Below the pieces are notes generated by a model. The model was not told the origin of the DNA and did no database searches. It saw nothing but the letters and a program-made list of their open reading frames with translations. The position numbers and the translations under genes were made by a program. Positions 6,955-17,639 of a stretch of 64,000 bases of DNA are shown one piece after another; position 1 is the stretch's first letter; each line of letters begins with the position of its first letter. The stretch comes from Nisaea sp. (GTDB lineage: Bacteria; Pseudomonadota; Alphaproteobacteria; Thalassobaculales; Thalassobaculaceae), in assembly GCF_017640745.1 (NCBI RefSeq), contig NZ_JAEPQA010000001.1:82852-146851 (forward strand). The letters run 5' to 3'.

Positions 6955-9036
6955 CTAGCCGCCCCTCAGATAGCGGATCGCGGCATCGCGTTCGAAGAGA
7001 TAGAGCAGGGTGCGCAAGGCCGCTCCGCGCTCGCCCTTCAGGTCCGGGTCGTTGTGGAGGACGAGACGCGCGTCGTCACGGGCGGCCGCCAGAAGATCGT
7101 CATGCACCGCCAGATCTGCCAGCCGGAAGGTGGGCAGGCCGCTCTGCTTGGTGCCGAGAATCTCTCCGGCGCCGCGGAGTTTCAGGTCCTCCTCGGCGAT
7201 CCGGAAGCCGTCCTCTGTCTCCCGCATGACCGCCAGGCGCGCATGGCCGGTTTCAGATAGCGGCGTGCTGTAGAGCAGGAGGCAGGTCGAGGCCTTGCTG
7301 CCCCGGCCGACCCGGCCGCGGAGCTGGTGCAACTGGGCGAGGCCGAAGCGCTCGGCATGCTCGATCACGATCACCGTTGCGTCCGGCACGTCGACCCCGA
7401 CCTCGATCACAGTGGTTGCGACGAGGATATCGAGCGGGCCGTTCTTGAAGCGGTCCATCACCGCGTCCTTCTCTGCCGCCTTCATCCGTCCGTGCACCAG
7501 CCCGACCCGGTCGGGATAGAGCCGGCTCAGGTGCTGGAAGCGTTCCTCGGCGGCAGCGACGTCGATCTTTTCGGATTCCTCGACCAGCGGGCAGACCCAA
7601 TAGGCCTTGTTCCCCGACGCAGCGGAACGGCCGATGGCCTCCGCCACTTCCGAGAGACGGCCAAGCGGGATGGTGCGGGTGTCGATCGGCTGCCGCCCCG
7701 GCGGCTTCTCGGTCAGGCGCGAGACGTCGAGATCGCCGTAGGCGGTCATGGTGAGGGTGCGCGGGATCGGCGTCGCGGTCATCACCAGTGTGTCCACGGC
7801 GGCGCCTTTCTCGCCGAGGCTCATACGCTGGTGCACGCCGAAGCGGTGCTGTTCGTCGATCACCGCCAGCGCCAGATCCTTGAAGGCCACGCTCTCCTGG
7901 AACAGCGCATGGGTGCCGACGACGATATCCACCTCGCCGGCGGCGATGCGCTCCTGAGTCTCCGCGCGGCTCTTGCCCTTGTCGCGTCCGGTCAGAACCG
8001 CCATGCGTACGCCGGCGGCGTCTGCCAGCGGCTGCATGGAGGCGAGATGCTGGCGCGCGAGGATTTCCGTCGGCGCCATCATGGCGGCCTGTGCGCCGCA
8101 TTCGACCGCGTTCAGCATGGCGAGCAAGGCGACAACCGTCTTGCCGCTGCCGACATCGCCCTGAATCATCCGGAGCATCCGCTCCGGTGCCGCCATGTCG
8201 CCGTAGATATCGGCAAGCGCCACGGCCTGGGCGTTGGTGAGCTTGAAGGGCAGGGCGGCCTCCGCCTTGTGCCGCAACCTGCCGTCGCCCTTGAAGACGC
8301 GACCCTTTCGCTTCTTCTGATGCGCGCGCACCAGCGCCAGCGCAAGCTGGTTGGCCAGCAGTTCGTCATAAGCCAGTCTCTGCCGCGGCAGGGCCGACGG
8401 GTCGATGTCCTCCATCGAGGCCGGCGCGTGCGCTGCCATCAGCGCAGTACGCCAGTCCGGGAAATGCCGCATGGCGAGGAACGGCTTGTTGCCCCATTCG
8501 GGCAGTTCCGGCACCTCGGGCAGGGCCGCGCCGATCGCCTTGCGCAGGGTCTTCTGGGTCAGGCCATGGGTCAGCGGATAGGTCGGCTCGACCTGCATGA
8601 TCTCCTTGATCTTCGCTTCCGGGACCATGTGGTCCGGATGAGTCATCTGCAGGCGGCCGTTGAAATGCTCGACCTTGCCGCTGATCGCACAGCGGGTGCC
8701 GGTCGGCAGCATCTGGCCGATATAATCCGCCTTGGCGTTGAAGAAGACGATCTCCATCTCGCCGGTCTCGTCCCAGGCGCTGACCCGGTATGGCTGCTTG
8801 CGGCTGCGGCCTGGCCGGTGTTCGCCGACGGTGACGACCAGCGTCGCGATCGTGTCGTCCGGCGCGTCCGCGATCTTCGGATTGAAGCGCCGGTCGATGA
8901 TCCCGCTCGGCAGGTGCCAGAGCAGGTCGATCACGGAACGGCCGGCCAATGTCTCCAGCAGTTTCGCGATGCGCGGGCCGACGCCGGGAAGGCGCGTCGT
9001 GTCGGCAAAGAGGGAATAGAGAATTTCCGGTCGCAA
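6955..9036 (-). CDS. recG: ATP-dependent DNA helicase RecG
   Basis: RecG is a monomeric helicase that reverses stalled forks and processes Holliday junctions. The protein shows the N-terminal wedge region with the helix-hairpin LPGVGPRIAKLL. The helicase core follows, with Walker A GDVGSGKT, a DEQHRFGV Walker B, MTATPIPRT (motif III) and the motif VI region QLRGRVGRG. The C-terminal part contains the family LRGAGEILGTKQSG motif. I place the start at a TTG at 9036 (LRPEIL...), because homologues begin with this segment and the protein is then 693 residues. An in-frame GTG at 9093 would add 19 residues with a poor ribosome site. It is divergent from sdhE. Confidence 0.96.
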   Translation of the reverse strand: MRPEILYSLFADTTRLPGVGPRIAKLLETLAGRSVIDLLWHLPSGIIDRRFNPKIADAPDDTIATLVVTVGEHRPGRSRKQPYRVSAWDETGEMEIVFFNAKADYIGQMLPTGTRCAISGKVEHFNGRLQMTHPDHMVPEAKIKEIMQVEPTYPLTHGLTQKTLRKAIGAALPEVPELPEWGNKPFLAMRHFPDWRTALMAAHAPASMEDIDPSALPRQRLAYDELLANQLALALVRAHQKKRKGRVFKGDGRLRHKAEAALPFKLTNAQAVALADIYGDMAAPERMLRMIQGDVGSGKTVVALLAMLNAVECGAQAAMMAPTEILARQHLASMQPLADAAGVRMAVLTGRDKGKSRAETQERIAAGEVDIVVGTHALFQESVAFKDLALAVIDEQHRFGVHQRMSLGEKGAAVDTLVMTATPIPRTLTMTAYGDLDVSRLTEKPPGRQPIDTRTIPLGRLSEVAEAIGRSAASGNKAYWVCPLVEESEKIDVAAAEERFQHLSRLYPDRVGLVHGRMKAAEKDAVMDRFKNGPLDILVATTVIEVGVDVPDATVIVIEHAERFGLAQLHQLRGRVGRGSKASTCLLLYSTPLSETGHARLAVMRETEDGFRIAEEDLKLRGAGEILGTKQSGLPTFRLADLAVHDDLLAAARDDARLVLHNDPDLKGERGAALRTLLYLFERDAAIRYLRGG

Positions 9037-9150
9037 GTTACCCGCCGATGCTATTAAGTGCGCGGCTCCAGGACGCGGGCCGAGGGCTGACACGCCAAGG
9101 CTTCGATTTATATCCTAGCCGATGCTTCAGACAAACCGGGAGTGAGACCG

Positions 9151-9411
9151 ATGAGCGGGCTCGACGATCGCCGCAAGAAACTGATTTACCGGAGCGCCTA
9201 TACGGGCACCAAGGAAACCGACCTGCTGCTCGGGGCCTTCGCACGCGCGCACATTGCGGAGCTCGATGAAGAAGGCCTCGACACCTACGAAGCTCTGCTC
9301 GAAATTCCCGATCCGCGGCTCTACAAGTGGATCACTGGCCAGGAAGAAGCGCCGGAGGAATACGAAACCCCGATCCTGGACATGATCCGCAACTTCAAAC
9401 TCGTCGACTAG
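9151..9411 (+). CDS. sdhE: FAD assembly factor SdhE (succinate dehydrogenase flavinylation factor)
   Basis: SdhE is a small cytosolic chaperone of 86 residues that helps attach FAD covalently to the flavoprotein subunit of succinate dehydrogenase and fumarate reductase. The diagnostic segment KKLIYRSAYTGTKETDLLLG contains the family's RGxxE-like core, here TGTKE: the first position is Thr and the glutamate is kept. LYKWITGQEEAP near the C-terminus is also conserved. I prefer the ATG at 9151, which has GGGAG eight bases upstream; an in-frame GTG at 9142 is an alternative. It sits divergent from recG and four bases before mfd, the standard alphaproteobacterial arrangement recG/sdhE-mfd. Confidence 0.93.
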   Translation: MSGLDDRRKKLIYRSAYTGTKETDLLLGAFARAHIAELDEEGLDTYEALLEIPDPRLYKWITGQEEAPEEYETPILDMIRNFKLVD

Positions 9412-9415
9412 TCTT

Positions 9416-12400
9416 TTGAAATATAACAAATCCCTGCTCGAGAGCCCGGCCAAGATCGCGTTCTCCGCGGCGCCGGAAGGCCACGATTCCCGCATCCTGC
9501 TGCAGATCGCCGCAAGCCATGGCGGCGCGGTCCATGTCGCACGCGACGATTCGCGTCTGGCCGTGCTGCGCCAGGCGCTCGGCTTTTTCGCGCCGGAACA
9601 ACAGGTTATCACGCTTCCTGCATGGGATTGCCTGCCTTATGACCGGGTGTCTCCACACGGGGATCTGATCAGCCAGCGGGTCGAGGCACTTGCCCGCATT
9701 GCTTCATCCGGATTGCAGGGCGGAACCGTCCTGCTGACGACGGTGAACGCCCTGCTGCAACGCGTTCCGCCGAGACGCTTTTTCACCGATGTGGGGCTGT
9801 CGCTCACGCCCGGGGACAGCAGGCCCGTCGAGGAGCTGTCCGCCTTCTTCGAGGCCAACGGGTACCACCGTGCCGCGACCGTGCGCGAGGCTGGCGAATA
9901 TGCGATCCGCGGCGGTATCGTCGATGTCTATCCTCCGGGTGCCGAAGAGCCCTTGCGGCTGGACTTCTTCGGCGACGAACTTGAGACCATCCGCTCCTTC
10001 GACCCGGTCAGCCAGCGCACCACCGGCAAGCTCGATGCCTTCGAGATCTTTCCGGTCGGGGAATTCCGGCTCGACGAGGAGAGCATCCGGCGTTTCCGTG
10101 CCGGTTACAGAACCCATTTCGGCGCGGAGATCTCCAAGGATCCGCTCTACGAGGCTGTCAGCGAGGGGCGCCGCCATGTCGGAATGGAGCATTGGCTGCC
10201 GCTCTTCCACGACGATCTTGAGACCCTTCTGGATTACACGGGCGCGGTGCCAATTACCTTCGATCATCAGGACGACGCTGCGATCGCCGGGCGGTTCGAG
10301 CTGATCGAGGAATATTACGAGGCCCGCAAGAGCTTCCACGACCGGGGCACGCCGGACGGCGGCGTGGTCTACCGCCCGCTGCCGCCGGACAGCCTCTATC
10401 TGACGCCGCGCGACCTCGAGAGCCTGCTGGCCAGCCATCCCGTCGGGCGATTTACACCCTTCGCCCTGCCGGAAGGCGGCGCCGGACAGACGGTCGTCGA
10501 TTGCGGCGGCCATGGCGGCACAGGGTTCGCCGAGGCGCGGGCCATGCCCGACACCGATCTTTATGGCGTGGTCAGGGACACGGTGCTGAAAGAAGCAAAG
10601 TCCCGCCGCGTGCTGATCGCCGGATATACCTCAGGGTCGCGCGACCGCCTTGTCACGCTGCTGCACGAGCACGGTCTCGAACAGCTTGAACCGGTCACGT
10701 CCTGGAAAGAGGCGGACGCCCTGCCGGCCGGCACCGCCGCCGCCGTGGTTCTGCCGCTGGAGCAGGGTTTTGCCAGCGACGATCTTCTCTGTATCGCCGA
10801 GCAGGATATTCTCGGCGAACGGCTTGCCCGACCGACGGTGCGCCGGAAACGCCGCGGCGAGGATTTCCTGCAGGAAGTCTCGGCCCTCCATGAAGGCGAC
10901 TATGTCGTCCATGTGGAGCATGGGATCGGCCAGTACGATGGCCTCGAGACGCTGGAGATCGGTGGCGCGCCGCACGACTGCCTGCGCCTGATCTATCTCG
11001 GCGGCGACAAACTCTTCGTGCCTGTCGAGAATATCGAGGTCCTGTCCCGCTACGGCTCGGCCGAGAGCGGCGCGCAGCTCGACAAGCTCGGCGGGGCCGC
11101 CTGGCAGGCGCGCAAGGCGCGGGTCAAGAAACGCCTGCGCGACATGGCCGAGCAGCTGATCCGTCTCGCCGCCGAACGCGAGATCCGCGAGACCGAGCCG
11201 GTTGCGCCGCCGCCCGGCATCTTCGACGAATTCTGCGCCCGCTTCCCCTATACCGAGACGGACGATCAGCTGAAGGCGATTGAGGACACACTCGACGATC
11301 TCAACCGGGGCCGGCCGATGGACCGGCTGGTCTGCGGCGATGTCGGCTTTGGCAAGACGGAGGTCGCGCTTCGCGCGGCACTTGTCGTCGCCATGCAGGG
11401 CTATCAGGTCGCCGTCGTGGTGCCGACCACGCTGCTCGCGCGCCAGCACTACAACCAGTTCAAGGAGCGCTTCAAAGGCCTGCCGATCAAGATCCGCCAG
11501 CTTTCCCGTATGGTCGCGCCGAAGGACCAGACCGCGGTGAAGGAGGAACTGGCGAGCGGCGATTGCAGCATCGTCATCGGCACCCACGCGGTGCTGGCGA
11601 AGAGCATCCGCTTCTCCAATCTTGGTATGCTGATCGTCGACGAGGAACAGCATTTCGGCGTCGCCCAGAAGGAGCGGCTCAAAGACCTCCGCTCAGAGAT
11701 TCATGTCCTGACGCTGACCGCGACGCCGATCCCGCGCACGCTGCAGATGGCGCTCAGCGGCGTCCGGCAGATGAGCCTGATCACAACGCCGCCGGTCGAC
11801 CGGCTGGCCGTGCGGACCTTCGTGATGCCCTATGACGGCCTCGTCATCCGCGAGGCGATCATGCGCGAGCATTATCGCGGTGGTCAGACCTTCTATGTCT
11901 GCCCGCGTCTCGAGGACCTGCCGCGGGTGCACGACCGGCTGACCCAGCTCGTCCCGGAAGTCCGCGTCGCGACGGCCCACGGGCGGATGAGCCCTGCCGA
12001 GCTTGAGAAGGTCATGACCCAGTTCTGCGACGGGCATTACGACATCCTGCTGAGCACCAACATCGTCGAATCCGGCCTCGACATTCCGAACGCCAACACC
12101 ATCGTCATCCACCGGGCGGACATGTTCGGTCTGGCCCAGCTCTATCAGCTGCGCGGCCGCGTCGGGCGCTCGAAGACGAGGGCCTACGCCTATCTGACCA
12201 CCCATCCGACCAAGATCCTGACGGCGGACGCCAAGCGCCGGCTGGAGGTGATGCAGACGCTGGACAGCCTCGGCGCCGGCTTCAGCCTTGCCAGCCACGA
12301 CATGGATATCCGCGGCGCCGGCAACCTGCTCGGCGAGGAACAGTCCGGGCAGGTGAAGGAGGTCGGCATCGAGCTCTATCAGACCCTGCTGCAGGAGGCT

Positions 12401-12898
12401 GTCCAGGCGGCCAGGGAAGGGGGCTTCGAAGCAGGCGAGCCGGAAGAGCAATGGACGCCGCAGATCTCGCTCGGCACGCCGGTGCTGATCCCGGAGAGCT
12501 ATGTGCAGGACCTGACCGTGCGCCTCAGTCTCTACCGCCGGATCGCCAATCTGGTGGACGAATCCGAGATCGACAGTTTCGCCGCGGAGCTTGCCGACCG
12601 TTTCGGCACACTGCCGGCAGAGGTCGAGAACCTGCTGAAGGTCATCGCGATCAAGCAACTCTGCAAGCTCGCGGGTGTGGAACGGGTCGATGCCGGACCG
12701 AAGGGCGCCGTCATCAGCTTCCGCAACAACGATTTCGTCAATCCGCGCGGCCTCGTCGGCTTCATCGCCAAGCAGGCCGGCAGCGTGCAGCTCCGCCCGG
12801 ACCACAAGCTGGTGTACCGGCGCGCCTGGGAAAAGCAGGATGTCCGCGTGCGCGGCCTGACGAACCTGATGCAGGAGCTGGTGTCGATCGCGACCTAG
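9416..12898 (+). CDS. mfd: Transcription-repair coupling factor Mfd
   Basis: Mfd removes RNA polymerase stalled at DNA lesions and recruits UvrA. At 1160 residues it has normal length. The order is the UvrB-homology N-terminal part (SPAKIAFSAAPEGHDSRIL... PHGDLISQRVEAL) and the RNA-polymerase-interacting domain (GDYVVHVEHGIGQYDGLE near 500). Next comes a RecG-like translocase with Walker A GDVGFGKTEVALRAA, Walker B DEEQHFGV and LTATPIPRTLQM. The translocation-motif region QLRGRVGRSKTRAYAYL and the C-terminal UvrA-gating domain complete it. The start is a TTG four bases after the sdhE stop, so translation is probably coupled. Its stop overlaps the convergent DUF1272 gene by four bases. Confidence 0.97.
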   Translation: MKYNKSLLESPAKIAFSAAPEGHDSRILLQIAASHGGAVHVARDDSRLAVLRQALGFFAPEQQVITLPAWDCLPYDRVSPHGDLISQRVEALARIASSGLQGGTVLLTTVNALLQRVPPRRFFTDVGLSLTPGDSRPVEELSAFFEANGYHRAATVREAGEYAIRGGIVDVYPPGAEEPLRLDFFGDELETIRSFDPVSQRTTGKLDAFEIFPVGEFRLDEESIRRFRAGYRTHFGAEISKDPLYEAVSEGRRHVGMEHWLPLFHDDLETLLDYTGAVPITFDHQDDAAIAGRFELIEEYYEARKSFHDRGTPDGGVVYRPLPPDSLYLTPRDLESLLASHPVGRFTPFALPEGGAGQTVVDCGGHGGTGFAEARAMPDTDLYGVVRDTVLKEAKSRRVLIAGYTSGSRDRLVTLLHEHGLEQLEPVTSWKEADALPAGTAAAVVLPLEQGFASDDLLCIAEQDILGERLARPTVRRKRRGEDFLQEVSALHEGDYVVHVEHGIGQYDGLETLEIGGAPHDCLRLIYLGGDKLFVPVENIEVLSRYGSAESGAQLDKLGGAAWQARKARVKKRLRDMAEQLIRLAAEREIRETEPVAPPPGIFDEFCARFPYTETDDQLKAIEDTLDDLNRGRPMDRLVCGDVGFGKTEVALRAALVVAMQGYQVAVVVPTTLLARQHYNQFKERFKGLPIKIRQLSRMVAPKDQTAVKEELASGDCSIVIGTHAVLAKSIRFSNLGMLIVDEEQHFGVAQKERLKDLRSEIHVLTLTATPIPRTLQMALSGVRQMSLITTPPVDRLAVRTFVMPYDGLVIREAIMREHYRGGQTFYVCPRLEDLPRVHDRLTQLVPEVRVATAHGRMSPAELEKVMTQFCDGHYDILLSTNIVESGLDIPNANTIVIHRADMFGLAQLYQLRGRVGRSKTRAYAYLTTHPTKILTADAKRRLEVMQTLDSLGAGFSLASHDMDIRGAGNLLGEEQSGQVKEVGIELYQTLLQEAVQAAREGGFEAGEPEEQWTPQISLGTPVLIPESYVQDLTVRLSLYRRIANLVDESEIDSFAAELADRFGTLPAEVENLLKVIAIKQLCKLAGVERVDAGPKGAVISFRNNDFVNPRGLVGFIAKQAGSVQLRPDHKLVYRRAWEKQDVRVRGLTNLMQELVSIAT

Positions 12899-13209
12899 CG
12901 GTCTTCGGGCGCAATGTCCCTGATCCGCGCGACGTGCGCCGCGATATCCTCTCGGCTGTAGGGCGAGTGGACCCGGACGTCGGAGGGCGGGCGGTGATCG
13001 CGGCCGAGTTTCTTCTCCGGCCGCCACGAGCGGAGCGGGCGGATCGGCCTTGGCACGAAATTGCCGCCGCAGGTCGGGCAGACATCGAACAGCACGGTCT
13101 CGACACAGTCCGCGCAGTAGGTGCACTCGTAGGAACAGATTCTTGCGTCCCTAGAGTCCGCGGGCAGATCGCAGTCACAGAGTTCGCAATTGGGTCTCAA
13201 CTGGAGCAT
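12895..13209 (-). CDS. DUF1272 zinc-ribbon protein
   Basis: This is a small protein of 104 residues from the DUF1272 family. It is almost certainly zinc-binding: eight cysteines are arranged as CELCDCD, CSYECTYCADC and CPTCGG within the first 50 residues, enough for two zinc sites. The family hallmark MLQLRPNCELC at the start and NFVPRPIRP after the last pair are clear. The C-terminal half is basic and unstructured in appearance. Its function is not known; such zinc ribbons often bind nucleic acid or protein, but nothing here proves it. Its stop codon overlaps that of mfd through a shared CTAG, so the two transcripts must converge. Confidence 0.9.
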   Translation of the reverse strand: MLQLRPNCELCDCDLPADSRDARICSYECTYCADCVETVLFDVCPTCGGNFVPRPIRPLRSWRPEKKLGRDHRPPSDVRVHSPYSREDIAAHVARIRDIAPEDR

Positions 13210-13313
13210 GGCGATTTCCCGTTAGTGGTTCCGTAATGGCTTGGGCGACACTCTGCGGAAGTAAGACACGGATCGTTGCGAGCCGCTGTCGTCCGATACT
13301 TGGAGGATAATCG

Positions 13314-14090
13314 ATGAAGCTCAATGGCCGCGTCTCTTTCAAATTATGCCCGGGCCTGTTCTTCGCAGCATTCATTCTGGTTTGTGGGGCGATCGCCTCA
13401 ACTCCGGTCCTGGCTCAGAGCAACTTCTTCGGGAAGGCACAGAATCTCCTCAACACCCTTGGCACCGGCGGTGGCAGCACGACGTCGCTCGATAACCAGA
13501 CGATTTTCGCCGGTCTGAAAGACGCGCTGAAAGTCGGCACGGAGCGCACGGTCTCACGCCTCGGGACGGAAAACGGCTATTTTACCGATAGTGCCGTTCA
13601 CATACCGCTTCCGGAGAAACTGGCACCCGTCGCCAAGACGCTGAAGAAATTCGGTTTCGGCAACCTTTCGGACGATCTGGAACTGCGCATGAACCGCGCT
13701 GCCGAAGAGGCAGCCCCGGAAGCCGGCGCGGTCTTCGCCGACGCGATCTCCTCGATGTCCCTCGAAGATGTGAAGGCGATCTATCACGGTCCGTCAGATG
13801 CGGCGACGCGCTGGTTTCAGGAGCGGACGGGCGACAGCCTGGTCAAGCGGATCACCCCGATCGTGGAGAGCGCCATGGCGGAGCACGGCGTCGTCAAGAG
13901 CTACGACGCGCTGATCGGGCAGTATAAAACCCTGCCGCTTGTTCCAAACGTAAAGACCGAGCTGACCGGCCATGTCGTGCAGCGCGCGCTAGACGGGCTG
14001 TTTCACTACATCGCCGTCGAGGAAAAGGCGATCCGGGAAAATCCTGCCGCGCGGAGCACCGAGTTGCTGAAGAAAGTCTTCGGCAGCTAG
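13314..14090 (+). CDS. DUF4197 family exported protein
   Basis: This 258-residue protein carries an N-terminal signal peptide (basic MKLNGRVSFK, hydrophobic stretch to about residue 32, cleavage likely after VLAQ), so it is periplasmic. The mature part matches the DUF4197 family: FAGLKDALKVGTERTV near the start, a proline-rich PLPEKLAPVAKTLKKFGFG segment, MNRAAEEAAPEAGAVF, and a conserved C-terminal ALDGLFHYIAVEEKAIRENPAARSTELLKKVFG pattern read in pieces. The molecular function is unknown. It has GGAGG seven bases before the ATG. It is divergent from the DUF1272 gene and overlaps the convergent DsbA-like gene by four bases. Confidence 0.88.
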   Translation: MKLNGRVSFKLCPGLFFAAFILVCGAIASTPVLAQSNFFGKAQNLLNTLGTGGGSTTSLDNQTIFAGLKDALKVGTERTVSRLGTENGYFTDSAVHIPLPEKLAPVAKTLKKFGFGNLSDDLELRMNRAAEEAAPEAGAVFADAISSMSLEDVKAIYHGPSDAATRWFQERTGDSLVKRITPIVESAMAEHGVVKSYDALIGQYKTLPLVPNVKTELTGHVVQRALDGLFHYIAVEEKAIRENPAARSTELLKKVFGS

Positions 14091-14740
14091 GCCTGGTTCG
14101 CGACCGGCGATTTCTGCGAGGCGTCGAGATCGAAGAGCGGAAAGAAGGCTTCCGGCTCCTGGGCGCCCGAGACCGCGTATTGCCGGTTGAAGATGAAGCA
14201 GGGAACGCCATTGATGCCGTTTTCGTAGGCGAAGCGGGTCTCCGCCATCACCTCGGTCGCGCCGCCCTTGCCTTCGAGCCAGGTGCGGGTCTCTTCCGCG
14301 TCCATGCCGGATGCCTCGGCGAGGGTGACCAGGTTATCGAGATCGCCGATATCGACGCCCTCGATGAAATAGGCGTTGAACAGATTTTCCACCAGGGCGT
14401 CCGATGTGCCCATGGCGGTCGCAAGATTGATCGTGCGATGTGCGAGCACCGTATTGGGCGTCCGCTGGATCAGGTCGAAACGGAAGTCGATTCCCTCACC
14501 ATCGCCCATGCGCCGGATATTGTCGTAGATCTGGCTGGCGCGCTCGGGGCCGCCGAACTTGTTCTCCAGGTAGGCCTGTCGCGACATGCCTTCTACCGGC
14601 ATGTCCGGATTGAGCTGGAAGGCGCGCCACTGGATCGTGAGGTCCGGCACAGGCCGCAGCTTCAATGCCCGCTCCAGGCGGCGCTTGCCGATGAAACACC
14701 AGGGGCAGATTACGTCCGAGAAAATGTCGATCTGAGTCAT
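14087..14740 (-). CDS. DsbA-family (FrnE-like) thioredoxin-fold oxidoreductase
   Basis: This is a cytosolic thioredoxin-fold protein of 217 residues from the FrnE branch of the DsbA / 2-hydroxychromene-2-carboxylate isomerase superfamily. It has no signal peptide. The active site C12-P-W-C15 sits in the typical start IDIFSDVICPWCFIGKRRLERAL. A long helical insertion follows, and the cis-proline loop is GVPCFIFNRQYAVSGAQ near residue 180, with the GAQ motif of FrnE proteins. It probably catalyses thiol-disulfide exchange on an unknown substrate. It overlaps the DUF4197 gene tail to tail by four bases (CTAG) and is divergent from the acyl-CoA ligase gene. Confidence 0.88.
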   Translation of the reverse strand: MTQIDIFSDVICPWCFIGKRRLERALKLRPVPDLTIQWRAFQLNPDMPVEGMSRQAYLENKFGGPERASQIYDNIRRMGDGEGIDFRFDLIQRTPNTVLAHRTINLATAMGTSDALVENLFNAYFIEGVDIGDLDNLVTLAEASGMDAEETRTWLEGKGGATEVMAETRFAYENGINGVPCFIFNRQYAVSGAQEPEAFFPLFDLDASQKSPVANQA

Positions 14741-14808
14741 TCAGGTCCGGCTCCCTGGGCCGTTATTGTGTAGGCTCGCGGTACGGGCGCGGCAGCTTTC
14801 TGGCGCGC

Positions 14809-14837
14809 TTGACGCTTTCTTAAAACGAAGAAACGAT
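14809..14837 (+). promoter_or_regulatory. Candidate promoter with internal palindrome, acyl-CoA ligase gene
   Basis: TTGACG (14809-14814) and AACGAT (14832-14837) are 17 bases apart. The spacer holds a hyphenated inverted repeat TTTCTT (14816-14821) and AAGAAA (14828-14833), which reaches into the -10 element and would suit a repressor. The gene starts 38 bases further on. It was assigned by eye only. Confidence 0.35.
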
Positions 14838-14875
14838 GTCCCGCAATCAACACAGGGAAACATCTGGGGACGGAG

Positions 14876-16498
<1,623 letters not shown>

Positions 16499-16507
16499 GG
16501 CGCCGGG

Positions 16508-17593
16508 TCAGATCCGGTAGCGCTCCAGCGCCGCCGGATCCGGCTCGAAACCGATCCCCGGACGGTCCGGAACCTGCACCATGCCTTTCTCCGGGAGCGG
16601 GATCGACGGATCCAGATATCCGTCCGGCGCGACATAGAGGTGCTCGAACTGCTCGCAGATGTCGCGGGCGGCCATGAGCTGGAGCGTGGCCCAGTAGCCC
16701 GGTCCGAAATAGGGCGCATGCGGCATGATTTTCGCGCCGTGCCGTTCCGCGAGGTCGCAGACCTTGAGGAATTCTGTAACTCCGCCGACCTTCGTCACGC
16801 TCGGCTGCAGATAGTGGATCGCAGGTGCCGTACGGGCAAATTCGACCGCGGTGCAGGCATTCTCCCCGCTTGCGATCGGCACGCCATATTCGGTTTGCAG
16901 GGCGCCAAGCACCTCGGCATCGTCCGGCGGAAAGACCGGTTCCTCGACCCAGTAGAGATCGAGGCGTTTCATCTCCGGCATGATCTTCCGCGCGATATCC
17001 AGTGACCAGTTGCAGTTCACGTCGGTGGAGATTCTGGTTGCCGCGCCGGCACCTTCGCGTCCGGCCTCGATGGCCTCCAGGGTAATCTCGTGCAGCTTGA
17101 CGGTGCGATACCCTTCCTGCACGACCTTCGCGCCGAAAGAGCGTACCAGATCCGGCTCGCCGTACCGCACAAGGCTTGCGTAGGCGGGCAGGGAGGCCTT
17201 TGGCCGATCGCTCAGAAGCTTCGCAAGGGATACGCCTTCGGCCTTCGCTTTAAGATCCCAGAGGGCGATATCGACTGCGGAAATGGCAAAAATGGTGATC
17301 CCGTAGCGTCCATGCAGATGCAGGCGCCGCTGGAGTTCGATGTTGAGTGCCGAAATGTCGCCGACCTCACGCCCGATGAGCAGCGGGGCGACCATGTCCT
17401 CGATAGCGGCGCCCGTCGCCCGCCGGCAGGAATAGGCGAAGCCGTCCCCCCAGCCGACAAGGCCGTCCTCGGTCTCGATCCGTACCAGCGCAATGTCGAG
17501 CTTGGTCCATTTCGTCGGCATCAGCCCGACGCCGGGGCTGCCGTCCTCGAAGGGGATCTGCAAAGGGATGACGTCGACGGATTTGATCTTCAT
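16508..17593 (-). CDS. Mandelate racemase/muconate lactonizing enzyme family protein
   Basis: This is an enolase-superfamily enzyme of 361 residues that would abstract the alpha proton of a carboxylate with Mg2+ help. The metal ligands are visible in order: D191 in STDVNCNW, E217 in YWVEEP and E244 in SGENAC. On the base side I see K166-x-H168 (TVKLHE) rather than the common KxK, and H292 in MPHAPYFGPGY. The substrate is unknown; sugar acid dehydratases and racemases are typical of the subgroup, and a link to the uronate locus 20 kb away is possible but unproven. The ATG at 17593 has GGAGGA nine bases upstream; an in-frame GTG at 17614 overlaps that site. It lies 46 bases after the cyclase gene, probably in the same transcript. 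Confidence 0.88.
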   Translation of the reverse strand: MKIKSVDVIPLQIPFEDGSPGVGLMPTKWTKLDIALVRIETEDGLVGWGDGFAYSCRRATGAAIEDMVAPLLIGREVGDISALNIELQRRLHLHGRYGITIFAISAVDIALWDLKAKAEGVSLAKLLSDRPKASLPAYASLVRYGEPDLVRSFGAKVVQEGYRTVKLHEITLEAIEAGREGAGAATRISTDVNCNWSLDIARKIMPEMKRLDLYWVEEPVFPPDDAEVLGALQTEYGVPIASGENACTAVEFARTAPAIHYLQPSVTKVGGVTEFLKVCDLAERHGAKIMPHAPYFGPGYWATLQLMAARDICEQFEHLYVAPDGYLDPSIPLPEKGMVQVPDRPGIGFEPDPAALERYRI

Positions 17594-17639
17594 GCGAATG
17601 CTTCCTCCGGGCACGTTCCGGCGTGCCCTCGTTTGTTAC

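Noticed and set aside
7327-9057. Long plus-strand open frame opposite recG
   Set aside because: RecG motifs are complete on the minus strand; the opposite frame shows only low-complexity sequence.
9037-9093. Upstream GTG start for recG
   Set aside because: The 19 extra residues have no family support and the ribosome site is poor; the TTG at 9036 fits the conserved start better. Neither is proven.
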